From Dryobates pubescens (lineage: Eukaryota > Chordata > Aves > Piciformes > Picidae), in assembly GCF_014839835.1 (NCBI RefSeq), contig NC_071642.1, forward strand, positions 9,546,955 through 9,610,954: a stretch of 64,000 bases of DNA, written 5' to 3'. The translations under genes and the position numbers were made by a program. This document shows, in pieces, positions 22,501 through 30,312 of the stretch (positions within the stretch are counted from its first letter, which is position 1; the number at the start of each line of letters is the position of its first letter). The notes under the pieces were generated by a model. That model ran no database searches, had not been told where the DNA came from, and saw nothing but the letters and a program-made list of their open reading frames with translations.

Positions 22501-25158
22501 AACCCTGCCCTCCTTGGGGTCCAAACCCTGCCCTCCCCTGGAGCTCCAAACCCTGCCCTCCCCTGGGGCTCCAAACCCTGCCCTCCCCTGGGGCTCCAAA
22601 CCCTGCCCTCCCCTGGGGCTCACACAAACCCTGCCCTCCCCTGGGGCTCACACAAACCCTGCCCTCCTTGGGGTCCAAACCCTGCCCTCCCCTGGGGCTC
22701 ACACAAACCCTGCCCTCCCCTGGGGCTCCCACAAACCCTGCCCTCCCCTGGGGCTCACACAAACCCTGCCCTCCCCTGGGGCTCACACAAACCCTGCCCT
22801 CCCCTGGGGCTCACACAAACCCCTGCCCAGAGCAGCCCAAGGGGGACCTCAGAGTGCCACAACCCCCCTGAGAAGCTAAGACAGAGGAAGCCCCTGCAGG
22901 GCCTGGCCATGGAAAGCAAGAGCCTTACGTGGGCAGCTGTGGGGGCTGGGGCTGGGCCGGGGCAGCAGCCCCCAGGGGCTCTGCCAGCTCCGGGCCCGCA
23001 GCCAGCGCCGGGGCGTCCCCAGCCCCCCTGGCATCCGGCGCCGAGCTGTGCTCCACTGTCGTCTCCACCTCGATCTCCTGAGCTGCTGGGGACAGCTTCA
23101 CCCTCTCAGCATCTGCAGCAGCCTCCTCTTCCTCCTCCTTCTTCCTGAGCTTGGCCTCCAGCTCCTGGCGCCTCCTCTCGTCGTCCTGCCTGGCCATACG
23201 GTCGAAGGCTTTGAAGGCCTGCAGGGGAGGCGGCAAAGCAGAGCTCAGTGATGTGCCCCAGGCCCTGCACCCCCCAGGCCCTGCACCCCCCAGGCCCTGC
23301 ACCCCCCAGGCCCTGCAGCCACCCAGGCCCTGCACCCCCCAGGCCCTGGCACCCCCCAGGCCCCAGCCAAGGCAGCCAGAGGTGCCACAGCCACGCTCAG
23401 CACCCCACAGCCTGAGCTCCTGGCAGCTGCTCTGAAATGCCTTGGGTCATGCCCTGGCAGCTGAGCTCACATCAGCCCAGGAAGGGCTGCTCCAGGGAAA
23501 GGACAGCACTGAGCTCCTGGCAGGGAGGGGACTCCCAGGGAGCCACCACCCCTCCAGCTTCCCCTTGCCAGCATCCCAGGCTCCCCTGCAGGCCCAAAGC
23601 TCAGGCCAAACCTCCGAGGCCTGAGCAGGATGAGCTGCAGCAGGGGGAGCTGGGGGTTGGCTTGCATGGTGCTGGCTGAGCTCAGACAGCCTGGGAGCTC
23701 ACTTAGCTGGCACAGGTGAACAAGCAGAGTGACCTCAGAGCTGCCTGATTCAGGCCACAGCCATGCACTGGTGCAGAGAGCAGCCAGAGGTGTGGCAGGC
23801 AACCAGGTCACTGCCCAGGCCACCAGCAGCCAGGGCCAGCCCAGCCTGCAGATTCCTTCCAGCCAGCCCACTCTGTTTGCTGCCTCCTTTGCAATCACCC
23901 CCAAGCCCCAGCAGCCATCCCCAGCTCCTGCTCCCCAGCCAAAGGCCAAGCTCAGGCCAGCCCCATGCAGATGATGCAGAGCCTTCAAACTGGGCTGCAA
24001 CCAAGCCAGGCCCTTCCAAACCACCCCTCACAACACAGCTCCTTGTGGCTGCAGCCTCAGCCCCAAACACAGTCTCCAGGAGGACGTGAGGAAGGTCTTC
24101 CACCAGCACTGCCCTCTGCAGCCTGAGACCCCTCTGGGTCCCCCACTCACCCCACAGTGAGGGCTGCCCCAGGACCTTCTCATGCCATAAGCCACTGCAA
24201 GGAGGAGGGCAGGCAGCTGCCATCAGCCTGAGCAGAGGAACTGTCCAAACCCAGCCTCACCCCTGGCTTTAGGAGCTTGTTTCCTCCCTGCTAATGATGA
24301 CTAACACCAGAGCAGAGCAGCCCTGGGTCAGGGACGTCCAGCAGCAGGCCCAGCCCAGCAGCGGCTCCAGGCTTCTGCCACCTCTCACCCAGCGAGGCCG
24401 GCGCTGGGCCACGCAGGGAGCAAAGCCCAGACCAGCTACCCGCGGGGCTCCCGGGGCCCTGCCTGCCTTCGGCCGCTCTCCACAGGGCTCCCTGCGCTCC
24501 CAGCTCAAGGCGGCAGCTCCCCAGACGCCTGCCCCGTCACCAGCCGGGGCCCGGCTGCGAGGCGGGGATCGTCCTCCGGCTCTCGCCGTGAGAGTCTGGC
24601 AGTCCCTACCTGCCCCCGGGGCTCCTCACCCTCCAGGGGTGACCCTTCCCAGCCGACCTGCCGGGACTCCTCCTCCGCCCCCGCTCCGGGCGAGGCCGGT
24701 AACGGGGGGCTGCTACGCTGCCCGGCCCCGTTCCCGTTCTTCCCCCCCCGCATCTCTACCGCAGCCGTCCCAGAGCAGAGCCTGGCAAACTCCGCCCGGC
24801 CGCGGGGTCACGGCTCGGTGGAGACAAACACGGCTGGTGCGGCCCAGCGGCGGGGCCGGCAGCGGCCGCCGGGGCCTCCGCCTCCCACCGCCAGCCGGCA
24901 CGGCCGGGCCCCGCCACCGCTCGCCGAGGATCAGCAGCCCCGGGCGGGTGCCACAGGTACCTGCAGGGTCATGGCCTGCGCCGCGCCGGGCGGGAAGCCC
25001 AGGCGGTCCCCGGGCCGCAGGAGCAGCCGGTAGAAGTCGGTCTTGCGGTAGAGGAAGCCGAAGAGGACGCGCAGGAACTCCTCCACGTTGCCGACGTGCT
25101 GCAGGATGCCCAGCAGCGCCTGGTCGTACATGTCGGTGAGCGTGGCCGCGGGCTCCAT
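1371..25158 (-). CDS. NUDCD3: NudC domain-containing protein 3, first four coding exons (gene continues beyond the left edge)
   Basis: NUDCD3 is a cytosolic HSP90-type co-chaperone of the NudC family, known for stabilising the dynein intermediate chain. The coding exons, in transcript order, are 25158-24961 (residues 1-66), 23218-22929 (67-163), 7384-7255 (163-206) and 1514-1371 (207-254). All junctions have AG/GT borders and the phases agree across every intron. Exon 1 carries the conserved start with YDQALLGILQHVGNVEEFLR. Exon 2 holds a charged helical stretch rich in R, E and K, then an Ala/Pro-rich linker. Exons 3 and 4 hold the first half of the CS (p23-like) domain, including NPDSYNGAVR and LMEGKLTHRINTESSLWSLE. 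The human protein is about 360 residues, so roughly 105 C-terminal residues lie left of the window; I found no candidate exon below 1371. The ATG at 25158 sits in a CpG island. Introns 2 and 3 are swollen by repeats. Confidence 0.96.
2478..2575 (-). repeat. CR1 3'-end fragment
   Basis: It reads, as the reverse complement of CR1, from the agatcacccag end through ctcaaggcctcat to gaacacctccagggagg. It is a short and diverged tail. Confidence 0.7.
3820..3833. promoter_or_regulatory. RFX X-box-like palindrome in NUDCD3 intron
   Basis: GGTGCCATGGCAAC matches the palindromic RFX X-box GTTGCCATGGCAAC at 13 of 14 positions. A second 13/14 site lies at 8744. Whether either is bound is unknown. Confidence 0.4.
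4041..4103. repeat. 15-bp tandem repeat, about 4 copies
   Basis: Units of cctggcaccacagcc, with one variant copy at the start (agc for acc). Confidence 0.9.
4256..5668. repeat. 1.4-kb G-rich minisatellite, 13- and 15-bp units
   Basis: About 1.4 kb of two interleaved unit types, caggagctgcagg (13 bp) and caggagctgggcagg (15 bp), with variants reading cagggactgggcagg or cagggacagggcagg. The mix of lengths gives open frames of 600 or more codons in several frames on both strands; these are artefacts of a stop-free repeat and not genes. It lies inside a NUDCD3 intron. The core is shared, in reverse orientation, with the array at 9200 and partly with that at 7025. Confidence 0.97.
6160..6780 (-). 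repeat. CR1 LINE fragment, inverted partner of 25550-26125
   Basis: Reverse-complement CR1 sequence covering the last part of the second reading frame and the 3' tail. It matches the plus-oriented copy at 25550-26125 almost base for base over several hundred bases, for example the stretch containing ctctgcaactggggagccca. Confidence 0.85.
7025..7098. repeat. 15-bp tandem repeat, about 5 copies
   Basis: Units of gtgcaggcagggcag, only about 150 bp from NUDCD3 coding exon 3 on its 3' side. Confidence 0.92.
7255..7384 (-). CDS. NUDCD3: NUDCD3 coding exon 3
   Basis: 130 nt: one base finishing the split Thr codon plus 43 codons. It enters the CS domain with QEQFQTNPDSYNGAVR and ends VPKHVLKGKQ in phase 0. 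It is isolated between introns of about 15.5 kb and 5.7 kb that are mostly repeats. Confidence 0.96.
7682..8150 (-). repeat. CR1-like LINE fragment (family copy A)
   Basis: Reverse-complement copy of a sequence seen again at 13310, 16905, 19790, 29255 and 55940. The minus strand reads a frame like the C-terminus of CR1 ORF2, with segments such as GSDCQKDSEGWSRTREGQQ and FAQAWPRLPRTVVQSPALEG. Copies in the window look highly similar to one another. Confidence 0.75.
8744..8757. promoter_or_regulatory. RFX X-box-like palindrome with nearby inverted CCAAT box
   Basis: GTAGCCATGGCAAC matches the RFX X-box palindrome at 13 of 14 positions. An ATTGG (inverted CCAAT) lies seven bases upstream at 8733-8737, the arrangement used by RFX/NF-Y promoters. 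It is intronic in NUDCD3; function is unproven. Confidence 0.4.
9200..9450. repeat. C-rich minisatellite with the 4.3-kb array core inverted
   Basis: Units of cctgcctgcagctcc alternate with ccccacagccctgcctgcag. The core gcctgcagctcctgcctg is the reverse complement of the 4256-5668 array unit. Confidence 0.93.
9490..9670 (-). repeat. CR1 3'-end fragment
   Basis: It begins with the reverse complement of the CR1 tail (gggttgggctggaagggacc) and runs through gccttgaacacctccaggga. It abuts an oppositely oriented CR1 copy at 9672. Confidence 0.88.
9672..10105 (+). repeat. CR1 LINE fragment, ends in the usual tail
   Basis: Plus-oriented CR1 3' part. It carries ggttgtgcagcctggagaag, the ggagagcctggcccaggctg region and the end cattccatgattcc. 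With 9490-9670 it makes a divergent pair whose 3' ends face outward. Confidence 0.88.
10613..11666. repeat. 1-kb minisatellite, 16-18-bp units
   Basis: Units of gggggacagcagcagt and ggggggacaggagcagt alternate with a variable G run, so unit length is 16-18 bp. After about 11560 the units decay (ggagccctgggg, cataagcagtgg). All six frames are open for 300-400 codons; these are not genes. The G runs, four or more per 80 bases, favour G-quadruplexes on the plus strand. Confidence 0.97.
13310..14235 (+). repeat. CR1-like LINE fragment, longest copy of family A
   Basis: About 0.9 kb in plus orientation. It begins near gcatcaagctgggtgagaac and continues through ccaggaaggctccaggctgg, ggctctgactgccagaagga, then caggctgccccaggggaggc, ending ccactccatgatccc. 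The order follows the reverse-transcriptase C-terminus and tail of CR1. The frame is broken, as expected for a dead LINE. Confidence 0.78.
14370..14830 (-). repeat. possible CR1-derived fragment
   Basis: The minus-strand order of pieces (inverted cagagctggaggcagtgctg, then tggctgcagctcagcactca) resembles CR1 but is too diverged for me to be sure. It could be another avian interspersed repeat. Confidence 0.4.
15285..15400 (-). repeat. short CR1 tail fragment
   Basis: Reverse-complement CR1 tail around gaagggacctctggagagca and tccagccccctgcc, with little else preserved. Confidence 0.6.
16385..16515 (+). repeat. CR1 3'-end fragment
   Basis: Plus-oriented CR1 end: aaggccaggctggatgaggc, ggtgtccctgcccatggcag, then tcccttccaacccaacccat. 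Confidence 0.88.
16905..17390 (-). repeat. CR1-like LINE fragment (family copy A)
   Basis: Reverse-complement copy, nearly the same text as 7682-8150 and 19790-20400. Confidence 0.75.
17905..18032 (+). repeat. CR1 3'-end fragment
   Basis: Plus-oriented tail: gggccaggctggatgaggcc through gtcccttccaacccaaccca. Confidence 0.85.
18165..18300 (-). repeat. short CR1 tail fragment
   Basis: Reverse-complement tail beginning gggaaggaacctcagagatc and ending near gcatccatgcccc. Confidence 0.6.
18721..19330. repeat. 0.6-kb G-rich minisatellite
   Basis: Units built from gagcccctgggggct, gagcccctgggggccctgg and gctg in higher-order mixtures. Long open frames in this block on both strands are repeat artefacts. 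It has a strong G-quadruplex pattern (GGGGG tracts about every 20-25 bases). Confidence 0.96.
19508..19616. repeat. 43-bp tandem repeat, about 2.5 copies
   Basis: Units start at ccctgccgggaggggctc (19511), 19554 and 19597 and contain cagccagcccctgccccgca. Confidence 0.9.
19790..20400 (-). repeat. CR1-like LINE fragment (family copy A)
   Basis: Reverse-complement copy that reaches further than the 7.7-kb copy, including the cagcactgctgctccaggcc and ccccagggcctttcctgctg segments shared with 13560-13720. Confidence 0.76.
20580..20990 (-). repeat. CR1 LINE fragment
   Basis: Reverse-complement CR1: tail near gaccttccaaggtcatcttg, then gcagcctgttccagggtctc, gaacttctcctgatgtccaa and cccttcaggcactgggaggc. 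Confidence 0.9.
22228..22825. repeat. 0.6-kb minisatellite, 25- and 28-bp units
   Basis: Units aaaccctgccctcccctggg plus gctcacac (28 bp) or gctcc (25 bp), about 22 copies with few changes. It ends only about 100 bp from NUDCD3 coding exon 2. Open frames over it on both strands are artefacts. Confidence 0.97.
22929..23218 (-). CDS. NUDCD3: NUDCD3 coding exon 2
   Basis: 290 nt. The acceptor is CTGCAG/GCC and the donor is CAC/GTAAGG, leaving a two-base codon fragment completed by exon 3. It encodes AFKAFDRMARQDDERRR, then a Glu-rich coiled segment and an Ala/Pro-rich linker. The linker is the least conserved part of the family and is more Ala/Pro-rich here than in human. Confidence 0.95.
23257..23362. 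repeat. 17-bp tandem repeat, about 6 copies
   Basis: Units of ccaggccctgcaccccc, 40 bp upstream (in transcript sense) of the NUDCD3 coding exon 2 acceptor. On the minus strand it reads G-rich (gggggtgcagggcctgg), just where a branch point and polypyrimidine tract should be. Confidence 0.93.
23363..24400 (-). other. NUDCD3: NUDCD3 intron 1, left part
   Basis: About 1 kb of intron without recognisable exon or repeat, moderately GC-rich and fading into the CpG island on its right. Confidence 0.6.
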
Positions 25159-25440
25159 GGCGGCTCCCGGCCCCGCTGTCAGGGCAACGGCTCCCGGGCC
25201 CGCTTCCGGTCCGCCCGCGCCGTCCCCATCCGCTTCCGGCCCGCGCCCGGCCCCCGCGCGCCGGCCCGCCCGGAACCCGCCCCGCGAAGAGAGGTTCCGC
25301 GGCCCCGGCGGCCCCGAGGCGGCCCCCGGCACACCCAACCCCCACCCCGCACCCCCCGGAGGCAGCAGCGCTCCCTCCTCCTCCTCTCAGTTGCGGAGGA
25401 CGCCCAGAACAGTGACTCCCTGTGCGCCCCCCCGGTACCC
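24400..25440 (-). promoter_or_regulatory. NUDCD3: CpG island and promoter of NUDCD3
   Basis: Very CpG-rich sequence spans coding exon 1 and about 280 bp upstream of the ATG. I see no TATA box. An attenuated GC-box pattern (ccgcccg, ccccgccc) fits a TATA-less housekeeping promoter firing to the left. The exact start site cannot be read from sequence. Confidence 0.75.
24961..25158 (-). CDS. NUDCD3: NUDCD3 coding exon 1
   Basis: 198 nt, 66 codons, from the start codon at 25156-25158 to a donor reading CAG/GTACCT. It ends in phase 0 after ...AQAMTLQ. The N-terminal NudC helix region is strongly conserved with mammalian NUDCD3. Confidence 0.96.
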
Positions 25441-25549
25441 AGAGCACCCCAGCGCCCACAGGGGCACCCACGAGAGCCCCCTGCTCCCCTCCAGCAGCCT
25501 GGGGACCCTCAGCTCTCCAAGAGAGGCTAATGGTCTCCTGAGGTGAAGA

Positions 25550-26125
25550 GGAGTGTGGGCAGCAGGGCAAGGGAGGCTCTGCTGCCCTCTGCCCTGCCCT
25601 GGGGAGCCCACAGCTGCACTCCTGGCTCCAGCTCTGGGCTCCCCAGTTGCAGAGCCTGGGAAGTGCTGGGGAGAGTCCAGGGCAGGCTGGGAAGCTGCTG
25701 AGGGGCCTGGAGCAGCTCTGGCAGCAGCAAAGGCTGAGAGCCCTGGGGCTGAGAGCCTGCAGAAGAGCAGCCCCAGAGGGCAGCTGAGCAATGCTCAGCA
25801 AGAGCTGAAGGAGCTGTGGGGGGCAGGAGGCTGGGGCCAGGCTCTGCTGAGTGGTGCCCAGGGACAGGGCAAGGGGCACAAAGTGGCACCCAGGAGATGC
25901 CAGCTGGAGAGGAGGAGAAAGTAGTTTGTTGTGAGGGTGCTGGAGGCCTGGAGCAGGCTGCCCAGAGAGGTTGTGGAGTCTCCTCTGGAGAGCTTCCAAC
26001 CCCCCCTGGGCACTGTGCCCCTGGCAAGCTGCTGAGGGAGCCCTGCTGGAGCAGGGCTTGGGCTGGGGGAGCTCCGGAGGTCACTTCCAACCCCTCCATG
26101 CTGGGATTCCGTGATTCTGTGACTG
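25550..26125 (+). repeat. CR1 LINE fragment with complete 3' tail
   Basis: Plus-oriented CR1: ggagcagctctggcagcagc, gcaggctgcccagagaggtt, then ggtcacttccaacccctcca and the typical end attccgtgattctgtgac. It is the near-identical inverted partner of 6160-6780. Confidence 0.9.
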
Positions 26126-26497
26126 GCAGGCAGTTGGGGGTTACCGGGGGGGCAGAAGCATCAGGAGTTGTCCCTGCCATGGCGGTGGGTCAGGGTGGGG
26201 TAGCTTTGGGACAGTGCTCGGGCGAAGGGGGGGGGGAGGGTCCGTCTCCATGGCCGCCCTCCCGCTGGGTCCTGCCCCCAACCACCGCCAGCATTCCCCA
26301 CGCCAGGAACGGTGATGGCTTCCCAGCCCCACGCTAGCGCCCCCGGTGCCCCTCGGTTGGGCGCCGTTTGCGCGGGGGCAGAGCGCGGGCGGCGGTGGCT
26401 GCTGCGAGCCGCCAGGCGGCGCCATGGCGCCAGCAGAGCAGGAGCCCTGGCGGGGCGGAAGGGGAAGTGGCGCGCGAGGGCACATGGCGCCGGGCCC

Positions 26498-26576
26498 GGC
26501 GCGGGGGGGAGGCCCCGGCGCGGGGGGGAGGCCCCGGCGCGGGGGGGAGGCCCCGGCGCGGGGGGGAGGCCCCGCG
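26498..26576. repeat. 19-bp GC-only tandem repeat, about 4 copies
   Basis: Units of ggcgcgggggggaggcccc. Each unit can fold and carries a G7 run. Confidence 0.93.
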
Positions 26577-26831
26577 CCTGGGGCTGAGGCGCCGCAGGGC
26601 TCCTGTCGGCGCTCGGCCGCACGCAGGCCTGAGCGGCAAGGCAGCTCCTGGAGGCCGCAGCGCGGCGCAGACCTGCCCGCAGCTGCCCCAGGCTGGGGCT
26701 TCTCGGCCAGCAGCGGCCTCGGCCAGCTCTTAACGCTGTCCGCGCTCCCTGCCCGCCCCACACACCGGAGTCTTGCCCGGTGTCGGGCCGGGGGTGCCAG
26801 GCCTCGCTGCCGTGCCGAGGCCTTGGGGCTG

Positions 26832-26946
26832 CTGCAGAGGCCAGGCCGGGGGGGTCCCGGTCACGCCGGCTGCAGAGGCCAGGCCGGGGGGGTCCCGGTC
26901 ACGCTGGCTGCAGAGGCCAGGCCGGGGGGGTCCCGGTCACGCTGGC
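26832..26946. repeat. 38-bp tandem repeat, 3 copies
   Basis: Units start at 26832, 26870 and 26908 with ctgcagaggccaggccgggg and end in cacgctgg or cacgccgg. Confidence 0.93.
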
Positions 26947-28489
26947 TCCAGGGCCGCAGCCAGGCGCGGGGCTTTGGGATGCTCGCAGGGAATGGCTGTC
27001 CCAGGGCTGCTCATGGGAGCGCTCCGCCGGCAGCTGCTGGCATCTCCATGAGGAGATTCTACAGGTCCAGAGATTCCTAACTGCCCAGAGAGCAGCTCCG
27101 GAGTGCTGGCGGCTGGGCTGGGCCGTTGGGACGCACTGCACATCTGCTTTGTTTTCCACCGGCCAGGGGTTCTCAGCCACATCCGCACTGGAGGAGCTGC
27201 ACCACCGAGCCTCCCCCTGTGGAGTGGGCCAGCTCCCCCTCCGCGGCCAGCCTGGCCCCGCTGCCGCAGTCTGGGACTCCTCCACTGAGTGCCACTAATG
27301 CCAAAGCTATCCCAACTTCGGGAACAGAGCAAAGGCCCTGGCAGAAAGAGCTGGGATGCTCCCAGCCCCCCTTAACCCTTTCCCTCCCCAGGAGAAGCTG
27401 GGAGGCTGATTTTGAGCTGGAGGGAACACATGGAGCCCCCAGAGAGTCCTTAGCAGCCAACAGCCAGGGCACATCATGGCACTGCCACCATGGCATCTGC
27501 TACCACACAGCCCCGAGGCCCCCCAGAGCCCCTGCTGCTGCAGCCTCTTGTACTGCCCAAACCCTGCCCCCTAGGCAGGGACTGACCCTGCAGCCTGGGG
27601 ACCCTCTGGGGGAGGAGCAGAGGTGACCCCCCACCCTGGCTCTTGTCTCTCTTCCAGGTGCAGCCCCCCTGTGCCCACTGCCCAGGCTGGAGCAGCCCTT
27701 GCCCACAGCCTGGGCACTCTTGGCAGGAGGGAGGCACCCCAGGACCCCCCAGCAGTTGTGGCAGCCCTGTGGGCTCTGGCACCTTCAGCAGCCCAACCCC
27801 CCAGGACCGAGTCACTGCCAGCCTTTAGGGCAGGCAGTGGCATGGGGGGCACTCCCCTGTCCCCTTCCCCAGGGGAAGCAGCCCCTTGGCAGCCAGGACA
27901 GACAGGGCCCTGCAGGGCTCCTGGACACAGCCCCACAGCAGAGCCCCTGGGTCAGACACAGCTTGGGGTGTGCCCCCCCCAACAAGGTCTGCAAGGCTTT
28001 GGTGCTGGACACTCCTGGTGTGCCCTCCAGCAGGGACAGGGCTGGCTGCAGAGCCCTGCCCAGCCTCCAGCCCAGCCCTGCTCAGGCCCTGCCACGCTCA
28101 GCTCTGGAGCCAGCTTTGCCTCTCTGCCACAGCCACAAAGCCCCAGATCCGCCTGGTGATGGACAGGGAGGGAGCTGCAGGCAGGGCCCCTCCTCTGGCT
28201 GCACCCTGGGCAGGGGCAAGAGCAGCAGTGGGGGGTGGGGGTGGCAGTGAGAACAGAATCAGATCAGCAGCCAGGAGCTGCCTGCAGCTCAGCTCTCTCT
28301 GGCCAAGTCCCAGCACATCACAGCCTGGCGCTGAAGCAGGTCCTGGCTCCTTCGGGAAGCAGCCTGGCTGCAGCTGTGGAGTGAGGACCCCCCCCTGGGG
28401 CACCCCCAGAGCCAGGGCTTGAGGGGCTGCTCCAGAAGGATGCTGTGAGGGGCAGTGGGGCAGGTGTCCCCCCAGGCAGCAGCGCTGGA

Positions 28490-28640
28490 ACCTTTGGAGA
28501 GCCGAGTGACAGCTGCCCCCTGCCTGGAGGCGTTCGAGGCCAGGCTGGATGAGGGCAGCCACGTCTGGCTGGGAGGTGTCCCTGCCCATGGCAGTGGGTT
28601 AGAGATGAGCTCTGGGGTCCCTTCCAGCCTGAGCCATGCT
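28490..28640 (+). repeat. CR1 3'-end fragment
   Basis: gaggccaggctggatgaggg, ggtgtccctgcccatggcag and tcccttccagcctgagcc in plus orientation. Confidence 0.82.
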
Positions 28641-29254
28641 GTGCTCCCCTGACAGACCTCCAGCCCACGGGGCACCTCGCTCTGGAGACCTTGCTGGTGG
28701 TCACCCTCTGCGGCCACGAGCCCTGAGCTCCCTGGGTTTCGATGGAGTCCTGTCCTGCAGGCCATTCCCAGTCCTCTTGGGATCACACAGTCACAGCAAG
28801 GGCCTGCCCACCACCTCACAGGGACACCCCTCAAGGTTGGGTGTCCTCACTGACCACTTGTCACAGGCCCTCCCCTTCCCCTGACACCCTGAAGCTCTGA
28901 GGTGCCCCTGGCAGCTGCAGAACTGCTCAGGTGCTGTTCTCCACATAGCCGAGCAGGACCTTCCCTTGGTGAGCCCCTGATGACCACCCTGTCAGCTGCA
29001 TGCCTGCCACAGCATCCAGCCTGATCTCCCTCCTTCCTCCAGGCCCTGAGGTTGGCCTCACAGGTCTGGACTGTCCTGGCTCTTCCCCCACTCCCATCTT
29101 GCCCGTTGGAACAACTTTGGCCAGCCCCTGGGCAGCAGGGCTGCTCTGAGCTGCTGCTGGGGCTGGGTCTCAGGCAGTGTCAAGAGGCCATTGTAGATCT
29201 TTCCCCATGAGCAGGAGAAGTTCTTGAAAGGCTGAGACAGGGAAAGCCAGCAGG

Positions 29255-30000
29255 GACCAGAGAATCACCTGGTGGGAAAAGCCCTTGAGTTGGTGGAGCC
29301 CACCCAGAACCAACATCTGCCTGTGCACAGCTCTGGGAGCATGGCCCTGAGCTCCTCATCCAACACCTCCAGGGATGGTGACTCCACCACCTCCCTATGC
29401 AGCCTGGGCCAGTGCCCAGTGACCTTCTGGGTGAAGAAATTGTTCATGTCCATCCTGAACCTCCCCTGGGGCAATCTCAGGCCATTTCCTCTCCTCCTGT
29501 CCCTTGCTGGCTGAGAGAAGAGTCAGGTCCTGACCCCTCTACAATCTCCTTTCAGAGCCAGGAGAGCCTCCTCCAGCCTCAACCCCCCCAGCTCCCTCAG
29601 CTGCTCCTCCCCAGCCCTGCTCTCCAGACCCTTCCCCAGCTCTGTTGCCCTTCTCTGGCCCTGCTCCAGCCCCCAAAGTCCTTCTGGCAGTCAGAGCCCA
29701 ACCCTGAGCCCAGGATCCCAGCTGTGGCCTCCCCAGTGCCCAGCCCAGGGGCACAGTCCCTGCCCTGCTCCTGCTGCCCACAGCACTGCTGCTCCAGGCC
29801 AGGCTGCTGGTGCCCTCCTTGCCCAGCTGGGCACTCCCTGGGCAGTGCTGGTGCAGGGCCTCCTGCTCTTGCTGCCCTCAGTCCCCACCCAAATGCCAAA
29901 GCAAGCCCCTGGGGGCAGAGCCTGGCGGTGCTGCTCTGCAGGACTAAGTGTGACAGGGAAGCTGCGGAGCGGAGAAGGCCCTGGGGGTGCTGTTGACAGC
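29255..30000 (-). repeat. CR1 LINE fragment (includes family A text)
   Basis: Reverse-complement CR1. It starts near the tail (gggaccagagaatcacctgg), passes ccaacacctccagggatggt and aattgttcatgtccatcctg, and joins the family A segment at about 29580-29830. Confidence 0.82.
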
Positions 30001-30059
30001 AGCTGAAGATGAGCCAGGGAGTGCCAAGATCAGCTCTGCATGCACCTGGGGTAGGGTTT

Positions 30060-30312
30060 ATGGATGAATGGAACTCTGGTTTCCCCTGAGAGAGCAGCAC
30101 CTTGAGAGCAGAGAGGAGAAATGTTTGGCACTGAGGGTGGGGAGAGCCTGGCCCAGGTTGCCCAGAGCTGGGAGCTGCCCCAAGCCTGGCACCATCCCAG
30201 GTCAGGATGTTTGGTGCTCTGAGCAGCCTGCTCTGGTTGGGGATGTCCCTGCTGGGTTGGGCTGGGTGAGCTTGGAAGGTCCCTTCCCACCCAAACCATT
30301 CCATGACTCCAT
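30060..30312 (+). repeat. CR1 LINE fragment
   Basis: Plus orientation: gagagcctggcccaggttgc, a diverged middle shared with 9920-10050, then gaaggtcccttcccacccaa and cattccatgactcc. Confidence 0.86.

Larger units (their letters stand above)
7385..22928 (-). other. NUDCD3: NUDCD3 intron 2 (between coding exons 2 and 3), 15.5 kb
   Basis: Almost all recognisable content is CR1 fragments in both orientations plus four large tandem arrays (9200, 10613, 18721 and 22228). The remaining stretches, such as 8200-8740, 11700-13290, 14840-16380 and 21000-22200, are GC-rich with no recognisable gene. I found no exon with conserved protein sequence. Confidence 0.8.
26180..27050. promoter_or_regulatory. orphan CpG island with GC-rich tandem repeats
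   Basis: Dense CpG from about 26180 to 26960 with ATGs in good context on both strands (for example 26424 plus), but the frames give only Arg/Pro/Gly/Ala-rich sequence that I cannot link to any protein. It may be the promoter of an untraced transcript or a repeat-driven island. It contains the 19-bp and 38-bp arrays listed below. Confidence 0.45.

Noticed and set aside
21885-22879. Frames of about 330 codons with repeated CPPLGLTQT- or GGQGLCEPQGRAG-type peptide
   Set aside because: Minisatellite 22228-22825; the collagen-like look is by chance.
26312-27298. Arg/Gly/Ala-rich open frames in the orphan CpG island, some starting with good Kozak ATGs
   Set aside because: They are open because the DNA is nearly all G and C and repeated; no homologue recognised and all frames look alike.
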